Shown: piece by piece, positions 8,875 through 17,218 of the stretch
How the letters are laid out: each line of letters begins with the position of its first letter
How positions within the stretch are numbered: the stretch's first letter is position 1
Assembly: GCF_001507645.1 (NCBI RefSeq)
Contig: NZ_CP013909.1
Coordinates: 1,488,001 to 1,552,000, forward strand
Source of the DNA: Hymenobacter sedentarius
Lineage (GTDB): Bacteria; Bacteroidota; Bacteroidia; Cytophagales; Hymenobacteraceae
Length of the DNA: 64,000 bases
Direction of reading: 5' to 3'
Notes under the pieces: generated by a model
What the model was told of the DNA's origin: nothing
Databases searched by the model: none
Seen by the model: only the letters and a program-made list of their open reading frames with translations
Position numbers and translations under genes: made by a program

Positions 8875-9303
8875 CTAGCCGGCTACTTGCGCCGCCAATT
8901 CCTCGGGCAGCAGGCGCAACTTGCGCACGTTGTAATCGAAGCACAGCATGCCGGTTTTAGCACGGGCTATTTCCTTGCCGGCTTGGTTGTGCACGTGGTA
9001 CACCACGTCGAAGCCGTACTTGCTGGGGTCGGCGGCAGCCATTTCGAAGCGCAGCACGTCGCCGTGAAACGCCTCGCCTTTGTACTCCACGGCCACATCG
9101 ACCATAATGAGGCCGAGCTTGGAAACGGGGTCATAATCGTTCTGCATCCCCAGCGAACGCAGGAAATGCACCCGCGCTTCGTGCAGCAGGCCCAGCAGCG
9201 CGTCGTTGCCGAGGTGGCCGCCGTAGTTGAGGTCGGTGATACGAACGGGGATTTCGGTGGCGAAGGAGAAGGTATCGGGCAGGGCTACTTTTATGCGGGC
9301 CAT
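8875..9303 (-). CDS. Acyl-CoA thioesterase-like hotdog-fold protein
   Basis: 142-residue protein of the 4-hydroxybenzoyl-CoA thioesterase/YbgC/FadM hotdog group. The active-site segment RITDLNYGGHLGNDALLGLLHEAR is the family's D-x-N-x-x-G-H-x-x-N motif, with Asp 24 as the likely catalytic acid. The rest has the expected long central helix and beta strands. The usual substrate class is acyl-CoA; the exact chain cannot be told. Its start codon lies 13 bases from the divergent mnmD start, so the two genes must share or overlap their promoters. Confidence 0.85.
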   Translation of the reverse strand: MARIKVALPDTFSFATEIPVRITDLNYGGHLGNDALLGLLHEARVHFLRSLGMQNDYDPVSKLGLIMVDVAVEYKGEAFHGDVLRFEMAAADPSKYGFDVVYHVHNQAGKEIARAKTGMLCFDYNVRKLRLLPEELAAQVAG

Positions 9304-9307
9304 CGTT

Positions 9308-9331
9308 TAATGATGAATGAAGAATGAAGAG
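9308..9331 (+). repeat. Family C repeat fragment (AATGAAGAATGAAGAG) covering the mnmD start
   Basis: The stretch AATGATGAATGAAGAATGAA matches the AATGAAGAATGA units found at 25853-25910, 30743-30881 and 36257-36313. The ATG of mnmD (9317) is one of the repeat's own ATGs, so the first residues MKNEE are repeat-derived. Confidence 0.65.
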
Positions 9332-10042
9332 TTCTTTGCGGGGCCAAAGGTAGAAGTGCGCCTCACGAGAGACGGCTCGGCTACGCTATACGTGCCCGCC
9401 CTGAACGAGCAGTACCACTCGCGGCACGGCGCGCGCCAGGAATCTGAGTTCGTCTACCTACAGGCCGGGCTGGCGCCGCTGCTCGCTGTCGGTGCCGGGC
9501 AGCGCGGCCGCCCGCCGGTGCGCCTGCTCGAAGTTGGGCTGGGCACCGGGCTCAACGCGCTGCTGACCTTGCACCATGCCCAGCAAGCCGGCGCCGCCGT
9601 GGCCTATGACGCCCTCGAAACCCTGCCACTGCCGGCTGCCGTGGTGGCCGCGCTGGCTCCCGAGTGGGAGGCGCAGCCGGGCGAGGCCGGGCGCTGGTTT
9701 CGGGCGCTGCACGCCGCCCCGTGGGGCGAGGCGCACCCGCTGGCGCCGGAGTTCTGCCTTACCAAGCTGCACCAGCCCTTGCAGGAAGCTGCTTTGCCCA
9801 CCGCCCACTACGACTTGATTTATTTCGATGCCTTCGCTCCCGAAAAACAGCCGGAGCTGTGGGAGGAGGCCATTTTTCGGCAGCTCTACAATGCCGCCGC
9901 GCCGGGTGCGGCGCTGGTGAGCTACTGCGCGCAAGGCCAGTTTCGGCGCAACCTGCGAGCGGCCGGCTGGCTCACCGAAAAGCTGCCCGGCCCGCCCGGC
10001 AAGCGGGAAATGACGAGGGCCAGAAAGCAGCCAGCAGATTAA
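9317..10042 (+). CDS. mnmD: tRNA 5-methylaminomethyl-2-thiouridine methyltransferase MnmD
   Basis: 241-residue SAM-dependent methyltransferase that makes the last methylation of mnm5(s2)U34 in tRNA anticodons; stand-alone MnmD corresponds to the N-terminal half of MnmC. Seen here: the N-terminal YHSRHGARQESEFVYL, the SAM-binding VGLGTGLNALL, the signature YDLIYFDAFAPEKQPELW and the C-terminal LPGPPGKREMTRA. The start at 9317 lies in a family C repeat, so the first five residues are not conserved sequence; a later start is not available in frame before the conserved part. The stop overlaps the outer end of a family A element. Confidence 0.93.
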   Translation: MKNEEFFAGPKVEVRLTRDGSATLYVPALNEQYHSRHGARQESEFVYLQAGLAPLLAVGAGQRGRPPVRLLEVGLGTGLNALLTLHHAQQAGAAVAYDALETLPLPAAVVAALAPEWEAQPGEAGRWFRALHAAPWGEAHPLAPEFCLTKLHQPLQEAALPTAHYDLIYFDAFAPEKQPELWEEAIFRQLYNAAAPGAALVSYCAQGQFRRNLRAAGWLTEKLPGPPGKREMTRARKQPAD

Positions 10043-10236
10043 AGAACGAATGCTCCCCTCCTTAGTAAGGAGGGGATGTTTCAGCGCCAGCTGAAACGGG
10101 GGTGGTTGAGCCGGTGAACGACACCCGAACGATTCCTTTGCGAGTCGTTCGGGTATCGTTCAACGATTCAACCACCCCAGTTGGCGCGGCGCGCCAACGT
10201 CCCCTCCTTGATAAGGAGGGGAGTTTTTCGTTCTTT
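10041..10236. repeat. Palindromic intergenic element, family A, copy 2 (about 196 bp)
   Basis: Terminal inverted repeat AAAGAACGAA(TG/AAA)CTCCCCTCCTT, extending the 11-bp end of copy 1 at 189-388 outward to about 23 bp. Inner parts (GGGGTGGTTGA, CGTTCGGGTATCGTT, TCAACCACCCC, and a hairpin around GCGCGCCAA) match copy 1 in order. It starts inside the mnmD stop codon and ends 40 bases before the DUF2157 gene. Confidence 0.8.
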
Positions 10237-10275
10237 ACGCGTCCTTTCGCCTTTTCACGACTTTACCACTCCCCG

Positions 10276-11574
10276 TTGTCCCGCAAATTCCTCGAAACCG
10301 AAGGCCCCGCTTGGGTTGCCGAAGGCCTCATCAGCGAAGAGCAGCGGCAGAAATTGCTGGCCCGCTACCCGCCCGAAGCGCAGGCCCTGGGCTTGCTCCC
10401 GTTGCTGGGCAGTGTGCTGGTGGGCCTGAGCGCGCTGAGTGTGGTGGCTGCCAACTGGCAGGCCCTGCCCGATGCGCTTCGCCTGGCCATCCTGCTGGGC
10501 AGCCTCACGGGCTCATACGCCGCCGGGGCGTACTTTCTGCGGCGCGGCAACCCCGATTTGGGCCACGGCCTCATTGGGCTAGGGCTGATTCTGTTCGGGG
10601 CCAGCATCATTCTCACCAGCCAGCTCTACCAGCTGGTGGGCTACGACGTGAGTGGCCTGGTAGCCTGGGTGGTGGCCGGCGTGGCCCTGAGCTACGTGTA
10701 CGGCTCGCGCCTGCTGGTATTGCTCACGGTGGTGATAGGCGCCGCCGTGCAAACGTATTGCGTGGAGTCGCTGGGCAGCTTTAGCTATGCCACAGCGGTG
10801 ATGGTGGCGGGCGGCCTGGGCTACTACTGGTGGCGCCGGCCCGAGGTGGTGAGCAGCACGGTGCTGGCGGCGGGCCTGCTCTGGCAAATTGGGCTGCTCA
10901 TCATTGTGCTGCACGCCAAAATCACTTGGTTTTTTGTGCCGGCCATGCTGGTTTACGCCGCTGGCGACTGGCAACCCAACCGTCCCGGGGGCTGGGCCCT
11001 GCAGGGCCCGCCGCTGGTCGCTGCGTACCTGTTCATGTTTGGGCTGGCCACTTTTGGCGAAACCGATACCTATGCCAACGTGCTGCGGCCGCCGCTGCTG
11101 CCGTACCTGGGGGCGCTGGCGGCGGTGCTGGCCCTGTCGGTAGCGGGCAAGCGGGCACGCGGCCGGCTCGATACCTTGCTCGACTGGCTGCTGCTTTTGC
11201 CGGGTTTCTACCTGCCGGGCGGGCTGCCGCTGGCAGTGGCGACGCTGGTGGTGCTGTATGCGCACGCGGGCTCGGTGCTCGCCCGCGCCCACCGCAACGA
11301 AGACCCCGAGCAGCTCACCATCGGGGCGGTACTGTTTGTGGCGTCGACCATGGTGGCCTACTTCAAGCTGACCTGGGCGTTTTTGGATAAGTCGCTGTTC
11401 TTCCTGCTAGGCGGCGTGCTGCTGCTGAGCTTGAGCTGGTACCTGCGCCGCCGCAATGCCCAGGTGCTGGCAGCAGCTACGCCTCCGTCTTCACCCGCCC
11501 CAAATTCGGCCTCGGCCAACACTTCCGCCGCGCCTTCGGCGCCCAACCCGGAAACCCCACCCCGCAATGCCTGA
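10276..11574 (+). CDS. DUF2157 multi-pass membrane protein
   Basis: About 432 residues. The N-terminal FLETEGPAWVAEGLISEEQRQKL is the soluble start of DUF2157, followed by some 12 hydrophobic helices (for example LLPLLGSVLVGLSALSVVAANW and LGLILFGASIILTSQLYQLVGY). No ATG is available before the domain once the repeat element is excluded, so TTG 10276 is the best start. The last 45 residues are Ala/Ser/Pro-rich and disordered. The next gene overlaps it by 8 bases; DUF2157 and GDYXXLXXXXXY proteins are a common neighbour pair, so the two products probably work as a unit in the inner membrane. The reaction is unknown. Confidence 0.85.
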   Translation: MSRKFLETEGPAWVAEGLISEEQRQKLLARYPPEAQALGLLPLLGSVLVGLSALSVVAANWQALPDALRLAILLGSLTGSYAAGAYFLRRGNPDLGHGLIGLGLILFGASIILTSQLYQLVGYDVSGLVAWVVAGVALSYVYGSRLLVLLTVVIGAAVQTYCVESLGSFSYATAVMVAGGLGYYWWRRPEVVSSTVLAAGLLWQIGLLIIVLHAKITWFFVPAMLVYAAGDWQPNRPGGWALQGPPLVAAYLFMFGLATFGETDTYANVLRPPLLPYLGALAAVLALSVAGKRARGRLDTLLDWLLLLPGFYLPGGLPLAVATLVVLYAHAGSVLARAHRNEDPEQLTIGAVLFVASTMVAYFKLTWAFLDKSLFFLLGGVLLLSLSWYLRRRNAQVLAAATPPSSPAPNSASANTSAAPSAPNPETPPRNA

Positions 11575-12142
11575 CTTGCTGACCTGGTTTTCGAAACCCA
11601 CGCGCCGTCGGCCGCTGCTGCGCTTGCTGGTAGCGGCGCAGGTGCTCTACGTGCTGGGAGTGGCCGGGGCGGGCTATGCCACGGCTGCTTTCGGCCAGCA
11701 CATCATCCTGGCCACCACGCCCATCGACCCGCGCGATTTGCTGTATGGCGATTTCGTGCGCCTGCACTACGCCATCAGCGAGGCGCCGCTGCGTCTGTGG
11801 CACGATGTGGCCCAGCCCCCGCGCCGCCGGCAGGGCGTATTCGTGCTGCTGGCTCCCGGTCCCGATAGCCTCAGCACCACGGTAGGAGTTTATCCCAAGG
11901 CACCTCAGCCCGGCTCCGGCCAGGTGGTGCTGCGCGGCTGGGTTACCAACGTGTACCGCACGTCCTTCGGCCTGCGCTTCAACCTGGAGCGCTACTACGT
12001 GCCCGAAGGCAGCGGCCTGCGCCTGGAAAAGCTGGGCCGCCTGCATCCCCTGCGCGTGCGCGTCAGCATTGCCCCCTGGGGCCAGGCCCGCATTGCCAAA
12101 GTTGAGGAAGTGAAGGCGCCGGGTACTCCGGTAGTTCGGTAA
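11567..12142 (+). CDS. GDYXXLXXXXXY domain membrane protein
   Basis: 191-residue protein with one N-terminal TM helix (LLVAAQVLYVLGVAGAGYATAAF) and a periplasmic beta-rich part. The family motif appears as LLYGDFVRLHYAIS, with Phe in place of the usual Tyr after GD. Later segments RGWVTNVYRTSFGLRFNLERYYVPEG and LRVRVSIAPWGQARI fit the family. ATG 11567 is used because its frame begins at the domain and overlaps the DUF2157 gene's end by 8 bases, which implies translational coupling. Function unknown; it probably forms a complex with the upstream product. Confidence 0.85.
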   Translation: MPDLLTWFSKPTRRRPLLRLLVAAQVLYVLGVAGAGYATAAFGQHIILATTPIDPRDLLYGDFVRLHYAISEAPLRLWHDVAQPPRRRQGVFVLLAPGPDSLSTTVGVYPKAPQPGSGQVVLRGWVTNVYRTSFGLRFNLERYYVPEGSGLRLEKLGRLHPLRVRVSIAPWGQARIAKVEEVKAPGTPVVR

Positions 12143-12207
12143 AATTGCGTCTTGCTGATTGTAGCAGCGGTCCTGCAGTGCGCAGCAAAATGCTTTGCTG
12201 CGCCATC

Positions 12208-12292
12208 TGTCATGCTGACGAAGGAAGCATCTTATCCCTGCTGAACGATTTGTGCTAGCCTGATAAGATGCTTTGCTGCGCTCTGCATGACA
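12208..12292. repeat. Imperfect palindromic element, family B
   Basis: The left arm TGTCATGCTGACGAAGGAAG and the right arm TTTGCTGCGCTCTGCATGACA pair imperfectly around a roughly 30-nt loop. The same design, with perfect arms, is at 59203-59291. Partial arms lie on both sides, about 12184-12206 and 12326-12352 (GATGCTTCGCTGCACTATGC), so the 236-base gap between genes is mostly degenerate family B sequence. Confidence 0.7.
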
Positions 12293-12378
12293 GGCGATTA
12301 TTGACAGCCGATTGAATTACTATCCCACGCGAGATGCTTCGCTGCACTATGCATGACGAACTGAGCCTTCAACCAAGC

Positions 12379-12972
12379 CTAAAACCGCCACACGCCACTA
12401 GGCGTCAGGTAGGCATGCAGGGGGATATCGGTAGGCAGCACATCGGCAATGTGAGCGACGGGTGCATCATCCAGCACGCTTACGCCGATGAAGCTGGTAT
12501 TGGAGCCACATTGGGCTAAAAACCGGTCATAAAAACCGCCGCCGTAGCCCACGCGGTGGCCGGCTTCGTCTACGGCCAGCAGGGGCACCAGCACGGCATC
12601 AAACGCCGCTGCTGAGACTTCGGGGGCAGCTACAACCACCGGCTCAGGAATGCCCCAGCGATTGTCTTGAAGCGGCGTGTTGGGCGTCAGCTCGTAGTGT
12701 TTCAGCGAAATGCCATCGGGCTGTACTACCGGTGCTGCAAGTCGGACGTCCAGCTTCTCGGCCCACAGGCGCTGAATAATAAGCCAGGTGTCGGGCTCAT
12801 TATGGCGGGCCAGCGGCAGAAACACGTGCAGCCAGCGCCACTCAGCCACAGGAAAATGCTGGAAAAGCTGCTTGCACAATTGCTGACTGCGCTGCGCAAT
12901 TTCGGCGGCCGACATGGCCTGGCGGCGAGCGAGGGTAGCGCGGCGAATTTTGGCCTTCGTGAAATCTTCCAT
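12379..12972 (-). CDS. 5-formyltetrahydrofolate cyclo-ligase
   Basis: 197-residue cytoplasmic enzyme (5-FTHF cyclo-ligase, MTHFS family) that converts 5-formyl-THF and ATP to 5,10-methenyl-THF. The N-terminal KAKIRRATLARRQAMS supplies the ATP-phosphate-binding basic residues; the C-terminal signature LVPLLAVDEAGHRVGYGGGFYDRFL is the family's PxxxFDxxGxRLGxGxGxYDR motif. ATG 12972 is preferred to the TTG one codon earlier. It lies 34 bases after the stop of the carboxypeptidase-regulatory-like protein gene on the same strand, so the two may be cotranscribed, without an obvious functional link. Confidence 0.93.
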   Translation of the reverse strand: MEDFTKAKIRRATLARRQAMSAAEIAQRSQQLCKQLFQHFPVAEWRWLHVFLPLARHNEPDTWLIIQRLWAEKLDVRLAAPVVQPDGISLKHYELTPNTPLQDNRWGIPEPVVVAAPEVSAAAFDAVLVPLLAVDEAGHRVGYGGGFYDRFLAQCGSNTSFIGVSVLDDAPVAHIADVLPTDIPLHAYLTPSGVWRF

Positions 12973-13006
12973 CAAACGAATACTTTCAGCGGAATAAGGC
13001 TTCCCA

Positions 13007-13870
13007 TTAGTCGTTCACCGTCACGTAGAAGCTGAGGCGGGGCTGCATGCCAGCCATCAGCGCTCCAATCGAAGTCTTCTTCCATGGGGCCTGGCTAGTG
13101 AAGCAGTAATATATTTCGTTGTGGAAATAACCCAAGGCAGCGGAAAATGCAAATTCGGCCCCGTTTGGTGCAGGGTTGTCCCATTTCAGCAGCTCGATTG
13201 CCAGGAAAAAATCCTCGTTCAGCACTAGCTGGTCGGCGCTTAAATCGACGGTTATAGGGCCGCGCACGATGGGGCTGGTCACGATAACATCGCGGGGCAA
13301 AAGCTTGACTTCGGTCGGCGTGCCATTGGGTCCCAGCCGGTACATGTTCACCCGAAACGTAACCTGGCCCGGCGAGCTGCGAGCGATGTTGAACACGGCA
13401 TTCACAATGCGCGTCGGCTGCCGGCTGAGCTTGATAACCGTGCCCACCTGTCCGCCCAAGCTGTTGCTGGCGAGCGTGTTGGTAGCCATTTCGGCGTTGC
13501 CTGTGTTGCCCAGCGTGTGGGTGCGGCGAAATATGGCCTTGCCGCGCACCTGCACCTCGGCCAGTGGCACGGCCTCCGGCGTGAGCTCGGCATTTGGCTG
13601 GGTGGCCAGCTCGGCCAGCGTGAGGTTGCGGGCCGCGTAGCCAAGACTGGAAATGCGCACCGTCTCAGCCACCAGAGACTTCTGAAAAGCCAGCGTGTAG
13701 CGGCCCTGCTCGTCGGCCACGGTGCCCAGGCCCTTACCCACCACGCCAATGTTCACGTAAGGTAGTGCCGCGTGGGTGCGGCTATCGGTGATGCGGCCGG
13801 TAATGGGTTGGGCTACGGCCGAAGCAATAAGCAGCAACAGGAGCAGCGAGGTTAGGCAAAAGGATTTCAA
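13007..13870 (-). CDS. Exported protein with carboxypeptidase-regulatory-like domain
   Basis: 287-residue protein with signal peptide MKSFCLTSLLLLLLIASAVAQ. Residues 22-105 (PITGRITDSRTHAALPYVNIGV...GTVADEQGRYTLAF) form the CarboxypepD_reg-like Ig-type domain common in Bacteroidota TonB-linked and surface proteins. The remainder is beta-rich with no plug or barrel, so it is not a TonB receptor. The start codon is TTG at 13870; it is chosen because the signal peptide starts exactly there and no ATG precedes it. It probably sits at the cell surface or in the periplasm; its role is unknown. Confidence 0.8.
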   Translation of the reverse strand: MKSFCLTSLLLLLLIASAVAQPITGRITDSRTHAALPYVNIGVVGKGLGTVADEQGRYTLAFQKSLVAETVRISSLGYAARNLTLAELATQPNAELTPEAVPLAEVQVRGKAIFRRTHTLGNTGNAEMATNTLASNSLGGQVGTVIKLSRQPTRIVNAVFNIARSSPGQVTFRVNMYRLGPNGTPTEVKLLPRDVIVTSPIVRGPITVDLSADQLVLNEDFFLAIELLKWDNPAPNGAEFAFSAALGYFHNEIYYCFTSQAPWKKTSIGALMAGMQPRLSFYVTVND

Positions 13871-13953
13871 GCAGAAAGGCAGGTAGAGTCGTCGACAAAG
13901 ATGCCGCCTACCTGACAGATGTGCAAAAGTGTCCGGAGGCTGCCCAGACGTTA

Positions 13954-15543
13954 CTATTCCTCTAGCACTGTGAACTCCAGCTTCAGCGGCTCAAACGCAA
14001 CCATCAGGTCCTGAATAAATTCGGGGTTGTTAATCAAGATGCTCAGCACGTTGTCGGTGCGCTCTTGCAAGGCGCCGCCGGGAAAAAGCTTGTCTTTGAG
14101 GTGGGCGAGCTGCGTGAAGGCCGTTTCGTGCTTCATTTCAGCGGCTTTGCTCAAGCGCTTTTCGAGGCCGGCGAGGCCGACGGCGGCTTTCTGGGCTTCG
14201 GCGGCCACGGTGCGCACCAGGGTAGGGTCGAGGCGTTGGGCTACTTCCTGCACTTGCTGGAACGCGGCGGCCAGGGCCTGCTGCTGCTCCTTTAGGCTGA
14301 TTTCTTCCTGGCCCAGCGCGGCGCCTACCTGCTTTTTCAGCTCGGGCAGCGGGCGGAAGATTTCGCGCCAGGTGAGCCCCAGCTTTTTGAGCTTGCCCGC
14401 ATTGGGCCGGCTGATGTACTCGGCCGAATTGCGCGGCAACACAATGGGCATGGGCACATCAAAGGCCGCAAACACGTCCTTGAGCTGAAACCAATACGCT
14501 ACCTCGGCCGCCCCGCCGATGTACACCAGATTGGGCAACAAAATCTCCTGGTACACCGGCCGCAGCACCACGTTGGGGCTGAACCGCTCTGGGTGCTTCC
14601 GCGCTAGGGCCAACAACTCTTCCTGGCTGTGGCAGCGGGCCGTGTTCCGGATGGTTACTTCCACGCAGTCGGCGCCGCTGGCATCGGGCTCCAGCCGCTC
14701 GCGCTTGCCTTCGTCGGTGATGTAAAACAGGTTGATGGGGCGCGAATACACTTGGGGCTTGTAGCCCGCGGCGGTCAGGCGGGCGTTGGTGGCCTGCACC
14801 GCGGCGTTGGATACCTGCTCCTTGATTTCTTTTTCCAACAGCGGCACCAGGGTCTGTTTCAGGCTGGGTCGGTCGGCATCCAGCGTCACCAGGCCAAACT
14901 CGCCAAACAGCGCATCGGCCAGCCGGCGCGTGGCCTCGGCCAAGGTCTTGGACTCGGCATAGGCTTTGTGAAAAGCAGCCGGCACCTCGGGTGGTAGCTG
15001 GTCGAGCAATTGCTCGGCAAAGCCGTCGAGCGACAAACGACCCACCGGGCCGCCGGTGTTCGGCGAGTCCCAGGAATAGGTTTTGCCGAAAAGCGAGAAG
15101 TGGTTGATTTCAGCGAAATCGTGGTCCTCGGTGGCCATCCAGTACACCGGCACAAAGTCGTACTGCGGGTAGGCTTCCTTCAGTTGCCGGCTCAACTTAA
15201 TGGCCGTCACGATTTTGTAGATAAAATACAGCGGCCCCGTAAGCACGTTGAGCTGGTGCCCGGTCGTCACGGTGAACGTGGTGGGCTCGGCCAGCAGCAG
15301 CAGGCTGGTTTCAATAGCCGGCTCGGGGTCGGGCGCAAAGCCGTACTGGTCGCGCAGGGCCGCCACCAGGCGCTTGCGGGCCTCGGGCGTGTAAGTGGCC
15401 TTCTTCTCCTCAATCTGAGCCGCAAAGTTTTCCAGCGACGGCCAGCGGTTGTAGAAGGGCGCCAGCGCGGGCTTCTCGGCAATGTAGTCGGTCAGCAGGC
15501 CGGAAAACGCGCCGGTTTCGGCGTAGGATAGTGTCTGAATCAC
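13954..15543 (-). CDS. bshC: Bacillithiol biosynthesis cysteine-adding enzyme BshC
   Basis: 529-residue cytoplasmic enzyme that adds L-cysteine to glucosaminyl-malate in the last step of bacillithiol synthesis. The N-terminal half contains the conserved TTGHQLNVLTGPLYFIYKI and PVYWMATEDHDFAEINH stretches, and the C-terminal part the long coiled coil (about residues 385-470) typical of BshC. The length is normal. The start is GTG 15543, and this GTG lies within tandem CGGATTT repeats. ytxJ, at 28973, belongs to the same thiol system. BshA and BshB are not in the window. Confidence 0.95.
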   Translation of the reverse strand: MIQTLSYAETGAFSGLLTDYIAEKPALAPFYNRWPSLENFAAQIEEKKATYTPEARKRLVAALRDQYGFAPDPEPAIETSLLLLAEPTTFTVTTGHQLNVLTGPLYFIYKIVTAIKLSRQLKEAYPQYDFVPVYWMATEDHDFAEINHFSLFGKTYSWDSPNTGGPVGRLSLDGFAEQLLDQLPPEVPAAFHKAYAESKTLAEATRRLADALFGEFGLVTLDADRPSLKQTLVPLLEKEIKEQVSNAAVQATNARLTAAGYKPQVYSRPINLFYITDEGKRERLEPDASGADCVEVTIRNTARCHSQEELLALARKHPERFSPNVVLRPVYQEILLPNLVYIGGAAEVAYWFQLKDVFAAFDVPMPIVLPRNSAEYISRPNAGKLKKLGLTWREIFRPLPELKKQVGAALGQEEISLKEQQQALAAAFQQVQEVAQRLDPTLVRTVAAEAQKAAVGLAGLEKRLSKAAEMKHETAFTQLAHLKDKLFPGGALQERTDNVLSILINNPEFIQDLMVAFEPLKLEFTVLEE

Positions 15544-15585
15544 GGATTTAAGCGGATTTGGCGGATTTCACGGATTTCACGGATT
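15541..15585. repeat. Tandem CGGATTT repeats before bshC
   Basis: Five CGGATTT units (ACGGATTTAAGCGGATTTGG, then TTCACGGATTTCACGGATTT) lie directly upstream of the bshC coding region, the first overlapping its GTG start. Read on the coding strand they appear as AAATCCG units in the 5' leader. Confidence 0.75.
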
Positions 15586-15625
15586 TTCAAGAATTCGGGT
15601 CCGGAAAGCGAAGGTCGGGGTTAAA

Positions 15626-15654
15626 CAAAAAAGGCAGCCTCTTGGCTGCCTTTT
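15626..15654. terminator. Intrinsic terminator downstream of rimO
   Basis: AAAAGGCAGCC, a 4-nt loop, GGCTGCCTTTT: an 11-bp stem with A- and T-tracts. It lies 121 bases after the rimO stop on the minus strand and separates rimO from bshC. Confidence 0.8.
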
Positions 15655-15774
15655 GAGCATTTAAATATTGAGCAAGCCACGCTGGTCATCGCTAACCAAA
15701 GAGAAGCGTTAGGGAATAATTGAGCTGAAAGCTGGCAAAAAGACCAAGCCCAGGCTGACTTTTCAGCCGCTGGA

Positions 15775-17088
15775 CTAATCCAAGTGGCCGTACAAGTCAA
15801 AGTCCGTAGCCGAGGTGATTTTCACGTTGGCAAAGTCGCCGAGGCGCACAAACGTGTCTTTTTCCACCGGCACCAGCACTTCGTTGTCCACTTCGGGCGA
15901 GTCAAACTCGGTGCGGCCTACGAAGTGGCCGCTTTCCTTGCGGTCGAACAGCACCTTGTAGGTCTGGCCCACGCGGGCTTCGTTCAGCTCCATTGAAATG
16001 CCCTGCTGCAGCTCCATGATGGCATCGGCGCGCTCCTGCTTCAGCTCGGCGGGCACGTCGTCTACCAAGGTGTGCGAGTGCGTGTTTTCCTCGTGCGAGT
16101 AAGTGAAGATGCCCAGGCGCTCGAAGCGCGTCTGCTCCACAAAATCATACATCTCGCGGAAGTCCAACTCGGTTTCGCCGGGGTGGCCGGCAATGAGCGT
16201 GGTGCGCAGGGCAATGCCCGGCACCCGCTGCCGAATGGTGTCCACCAGCTCCATGGTGCGGCGCTTGGTGATGCCGCGGCGCATGGTTTTGAGCATGTTG
16301 TCGGAGCCGTGCTGCAGGGGCATGTCGAGGTACTTGCAGATGTTGTCGCGCTCGGCCATCACGTCCAGCGCATCCAGCGGGAACTGCGAAGGGTAGGCGT
16401 ACTGCAGGCGAATCCAGTCGATGCCGTTCACGTCGGATAGGTTGCGCAGCAAGTCGGCCAGCTTGCGCTCGCCGTAGGCTTGAAGGCCGTAGTAAGTCAG
16501 GTCCTGGGCAATGAGAATCAGCTCCTTGGTGCCCATGCCGGCCAGGCGCTTGGCTTCTTTCACCAGGTCCTCGATGGGGCGGTCCACGTGCTTGCCGCGC
16601 ATCAGCGGGATGGCGCAGAACGAGCAGGGGCGGTTGCAGCCCTCGGCGATTTTGAAGTAGGCGTAGTGGCGCGGCGTGGTGATGAGGCGCTCGCCAATCA
16701 GTTCGTGCTTGTAGTCGGCGTTGAGCACCTTCAGCATCTGGGGCAACTCCAGGGTGCCGAAATAGGCATCAACCTGGGGGATTTCTACCTCCAGCTCGTC
16801 CTTGTAGCGCTGCGAGAGGCAGCCCGTCACGTAGAGTTTGTCGAGGCGGCCGGCTTCCTTCTCATCCGCGTAGCGCAGGATGGTGTCGATGCTCTCCTGC
16901 TTGGCGTTGTCGATAAAGCCGCAGGTGTTGATAATCACAATGTTGGCGTCCGACTGCTCGGCTTCGTGGGTCACGTCGAAGTCGTTGGCCTGGAGCTGGC
17001 CCATCAGCACTTCGCTGTCCACGATGTTCTTGGAGCAGCCCAGGGTAATGACGTTTACTTTGTTGGTGGTTTGATTTCTAACCTTCAT
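15775..17088 (-). CDS. rimO: Ribosomal protein S12 methylthiotransferase RimO
   Basis: 437-residue radical-SAM methylthiotransferase that adds a methylthio group to an aspartate of ribosomal protein S12. The N-terminal MTTase domain carries three cluster cysteines (ITLGCSKN Cys 18, NTCGF Cys 56, VTGCLSQRY Cys 90); the radical-SAM motif GCNRPCSFC has Cys 151, 155 and 158; a C-terminal TRAM domain covers about 375-437. The CGFIDNAKQESIDTI segment distinguishes RimO from the tRNA enzymes MiaB and MtaB. Start at ATG 17088. It stands alone with a terminator behind it. Confidence 0.95.
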   Translation of the reverse strand: MKVRNQTTNKVNVITLGCSKNIVDSEVLMGQLQANDFDVTHEAEQSDANIVIINTCGFIDNAKQESIDTILRYADEKEAGRLDKLYVTGCLSQRYKDELEVEIPQVDAYFGTLELPQMLKVLNADYKHELIGERLITTPRHYAYFKIAEGCNRPCSFCAIPLMRGKHVDRPIEDLVKEAKRLAGMGTKELILIAQDLTYYGLQAYGERKLADLLRNLSDVNGIDWIRLQYAYPSQFPLDALDVMAERDNICKYLDMPLQHGSDNMLKTMRRGITKRRTMELVDTIRQRVPGIALRTTLIAGHPGETELDFREMYDFVEQTRFERLGIFTYSHEENTHSHTLVDDVPAELKQERADAIMELQQGISMELNEARVGQTYKVLFDRKESGHFVGRTEFDSPEVDNEVLVPVEKDTFVRLGDFANVKITSATDFDLYGHLD

Positions 17089-17218
17089 GAATCACGATTT
17101 TGTCGAAATGCGAGCCTAGGAGGCAGATTTCGTAGGGGTAGCGGGCCGCCGGTTGGGGCTGGAATAAAAGTCTGGATAAAATACGCCCGGGGTGGGCAGT
17201 CCTTTTGGGGCTACAAAT

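Noticed and set aside
15541..15600. Possible CRISPR-like repeat array before bshC
   Set aside because: The units are only about 7-10 bases with no spacers of constant length; it is a simple tandem repeat.
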